From assembly GCF_039534165.1 (NCBI RefSeq), contig NZ_BAAAUX010000001.1, positions 186,001-250,000 of the forward strand: DNA of 64,000 nt. Direction: 5' to 3'. A program made the translations under genes and the position numbers. The DNA comes from Saccharopolyspora_D taberi (GTDB lineage Bacteria; Actinomycetota; Actinomycetes; Mycobacteriales; Pseudonocardiaceae). The notes below the pieces were generated by a model. That model saw only the letters and a program-made list of their open reading frames with translations, had not been told where the DNA came from and did not search any database. Shown in pieces: positions 62,096 to 64,000 of the stretch (position 1 is its first letter; every line of letters begins with the position of its first letter).

Positions 62096-62548
62096 TCAGA
62101 AGACCAGCCGGGACAAGCTCTCGGCGACGCAGGCGGGCTTCTCGCCGCCCTCGATCTCGATGGTGGCGTTGATGGTCAGCTGCAACCCGTTCGCCGTCTC
62201 GGTCACGTCCGCCAGCTCGCTGTGGCAGCGGATCCTCGAACCGACGGGCACCGGCGCCGGGAAGCGAACCTTGTTCAGCCCGTAGTTGATCCCCATCTTC
62301 ACGCCCTCGAACCGGTAGATCTGGGCGTTCAGCGCCGAAAGCAGGCTCAGCGTGAGGTAGCCGTGGGCGATCGTGCCGCCGAACGGTCCCTGCGCCGCCC
62401 GCTCGGTGTCGAGGTGGATCCACTGGTGGTCGAGCGTGGCGTCGGCGAACAGGCCCACCTGCTCCTGGGTGATGGTCAGCCAGTCGCTGGTGCCGAGCTT
62501 CTCGCCCTTGGCCGCGAGGACTTCCTCTGGGCTGGTGAACACGCGCAT
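62096..62548 (-). CDS. MaoC-family dehydratase
   Basis: A 150-aa hotdog hydratase of the NodN/MaoC type. The hydratase motif is D40-x4-H45 (TLDHQWIH) and the GTIAHGYL loop with H62 follows, giving the catalytic Asp/His pair. It hydrates 2-enoyl-CoA to (R)-3-hydroxyacyl-CoA. ATG 62548 follows AGGAGT. It lies 8 bases after the acyl-CoA dehydrogenase genes in the same direction, so the three are one leftward operon. Confidence 0.88.
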   Translation of the reverse strand: MRVFTSPEEVLAAKGEKLGTSDWLTITQEQVGLFADATLDHQWIHLDTERAAQGPFGGTIAHGYLTLSLLSALNAQIYRFEGVKMGINYGLNKVRFPAPVPVGSRIRCHSELADVTETANGLQLTINATIEIEGGEKPACVAESLSRLVF

Positions 62549-62556
62549 GGGTACTC

Positions 62557-63636
62557 CTAGCTGTCGAGGCCGACGAGTTCGGCGATGCGGGTGCGGTGGC
62601 GGTCCGGGATGCCGAAGGCGAGCTGGGAGCTCTTGGCGCGACCCAGGTAAAGGTGCACCGGGTGCTCCCAGGTCATGCCGATTCCGCCGTGCAGTTGCAG
62701 GCTTTCCTCCGCCGCGAGCACGGCGAGGTCCGAGCAGTACGCCTGTGCCAGCGCCACCCGGAGGTCCGGCTCGTCGCCGGTGAGCGCGGCGGCGGCTGCC
62801 CGGGCGGTGGCCCGCGCGGTGCTGACGCCCGCCCACAGGTCGGCCAGCCGGTGCTTGACCGCCTGGAACGAGCCGATCTGGCGGCCGAACTGGTACCGGG
62901 TCCGCACGTAGTCCACAGTGGAATCCAGGCAGAACTGGGCCAGTCCGACCTGCTCGGACGCGAGGATCCCGGCCCCGACGGTCAGCGCGCGCCGAAGAGC
63001 GGCTTCCGCGTCGCCGTCCACGCGCTCCGCGCTCACCGACCGCAGGTCCAGCGTCGCGATGCGGCGGGTCAGGTCCAGCGGTGTCGTCGGCACGACCTCG
63101 GCCGCCGCCGGGTCCAGCAGGTACAGCGCCGGACCGTCTCCGTCGACCGCCGGGACCACCACGACATCAGCCGCCTCCAGATCCACGACCGTCGTGACCG
63201 TCCCGGTCAGCGCACCGCCCTCGGCCTTCACCGACGACGGGAATCCGCTGTGGGGAAGGGAAGTCAGGCCGACCGCGACGGTGCCGACCCGTGTCCCGTC
63301 GACCAGCTGCCGCAGAACCTCGCCGGTTCCGGCGCACTCGGCCAGCGCCGTGGTCGCCAGCAGGTTCCCGAGGAACGGAACCGGCGCGACCGCACGCCCC
63401 AGCTCCTCGGCGACCACCGCGACCTCGCGGGCGCTCGCACCCGCACCGCCTGCCTCCTCCGGCACCAGCAGCCCGGCGAGCCCGAGCTCACCGGCCAGCG
63501 TCCGCCACAGGTCGAGGTCGTAGGGCTGATCGGTCTCGCACCGGGCGAGCACCGCGGTCCAGTCGCAGCGGTCCTGGAGCAGCCTGCGGACCCCGGCCCG
63601 GAGGTCGTCCTCGACTTCGGTGTAGAGCAGGCTCAT
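62557..63636 (-). CDS. Acyl-CoA dehydrogenase, small/beta-type subunit
   Basis: A 359-aa ACAD-fold protein. The C-terminal region (RYQFGRQIGSFQAVKHRLAD, ESLQLHGGIGMTWEHPVHLYLGR) is conserved, but the catalytic Glu position and parts of the FAD loop are degenerate. It overlaps the next ACAD gene by 4 bases, the layout of heteromeric FadE pairs in actinobacteria. ATG 63636. Confidence 0.88.
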   Translation of the reverse strand: MSLLYTEVEDDLRAGVRRLLQDRCDWTAVLARCETDQPYDLDLWRTLAGELGLAGLLVPEEAGGAGASAREVAVVAEELGRAVAPVPFLGNLLATTALAECAGTGEVLRQLVDGTRVGTVAVGLTSLPHSGFPSSVKAEGGALTGTVTTVVDLEAADVVVVPAVDGDGPALYLLDPAAAEVVPTTPLDLTRRIATLDLRSVSAERVDGDAEAALRRALTVGAGILASEQVGLAQFCLDSTVDYVRTRYQFGRQIGSFQAVKHRLADLWAGVSTARATARAAAAALTGDEPDLRVALAQAYCSDLAVLAAEESLQLHGGIGMTWEHPVHLYLGRAKSSQLAFGIPDRHRTRIAELVGLDS

Positions 63637-64000
63637 CGGGGCAGCTCCTTCCACGGCACGTCCTTGTCGGCCCGAGGTTCGGCGGGCAGGCCGAGGATCC
63701 GCTCGGCGATGATGTTGCGCAGGACCTCCGAGGTGCCGCCCTCGATGGAGTTGCCCTTGGCCCGCAGGTATCGGTACCCGGCGTCGCGCGAGGTGAAGTC
63801 CGTGCTCTCCGGCCGCCGGAAGCTCCAGTCCTCGTAGGACAGTCCGGCCTCGCCGAGCAGCTCCACCTCGAAGCCGGAGATCTGCTGGTTGAGCCGGGCG
63901 AACGCCAGCTTGACCGCCGAGCCCTCCGGTCCCGGGCCGCCGACGGCGAGCTGCTCGCGCAGCCGCAGGCCGGTGAGCCGGGTGGCCTCGGCCTCCACCC
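63633..64000 (-). CDS. Acyl-CoA dehydrogenase, partner subunit, 5'-truncated by the window
   Basis: The last 122 codons of an ACAD. The visible end contains AGYRYLRAKGNSIEGGTSEVLRNIIAERILGLP, the classical C-terminal signature with the catalytic-Glu loop (IEGGTSE) and ribose contacts. It continues beyond base 64000 and overlaps the beta-type gene, supporting a heterodimeric dehydrogenase. Confidence 0.9.
   Translation of the reverse strand, partial: VEAEATRLTGLRLREQLAVGGPGPEGSAVKLAFARLNQQISGFEVELLGEAGLSYEDWSFRRPESTDFTSRDAGYRYLRAKGNSIEGGTSEVLRNIIAERILGLPAEPRADKDVPWKELPR

Overview
The window comes from a high-GC actinobacterial chromosome, most likely Pseudonocardiaceae and probably Saccharopolyspora-like. 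This is an inference from strong G/C third-position bias, GTG/TTG starts, the HTH/DUF397 gene pair, the order pdtaR-polA-rpsA-coaE-uvrB shared with mycobacteria, and a coaE fused to a GrpB/UPF0157 domain as in mycobacteria. No 16S or other species marker is present.

Bases 1 to about 10,970 are the right end of a siphovirus-type prophage. It holds tail and fibre genes, a membrane-anchored collagen-like protein, a DEDDh exoribonuclease, an amidase endolysin, a holin-like protein, a GDPD-domain fibre, a small immunity-like region (HTH regulator plus DUF397 protein, divergent from a 28-aa peptide and a zinc-finger protein, with a palindromic operator between them), and a tyrosine integrase beside a tRNA-Leu(CAA) gene that is the likely attachment site. 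The prophage starts before base 1, so the other att site is not visible.

Bases 11,000-37,000 are chromosomal core genes with insertions: an amino-acid permease, PdtaR, a PaaI-like thioesterase, DNA polymerase I, a YhgE/Pip membrane protein with an ABC-like partner, a methyltransferase, ribosomal protein S1, CoaE-GrpB and UvrB. Between coaE and uvrB lie a nitrogen/amino-acid catabolic group (a FAD amino-acid oxidase with an internal stop, an allantoinase-like deacetylase, a PucR regulator) and an HbpS/SenS/SenR-like redox-sensing set whose response regulator is frameshifted. A repeat of about 167 bp occurs three times (17,064; 21,071; 27,852). Its central hairpin shows a compensatory base-pair change between two copies.

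Bases 37,000-56,000 hold a LiaRS-like two-component system with a SHOCT protein, a LysR-linked five-gene CoA operon (CaiB, crotonase, acetoacetate decarboxylase-like, 3-hydroxyacyl-CoA dehydrogenase, acyl-CoA dehydrogenase), a MerR regulator, a SUKH protein, an exporter whose ATPase is fused to an alpha/beta hydrolase, a Mn(II) riboswitch-TerC unit, a RES-type toxin-antitoxin pair and a secreted GH18 chitinase with a DasR-like site.

Bases 56,000-64,000 are an acyl-CoA catabolic regulon: an acyl-CoA ligase, two SDRs, a TetR regulator, a quinone oxidoreductase, a MaoC hydratase and paired acyl-CoA dehydrogenases. Matching TetR-type palindromes precede three of its transcription units.
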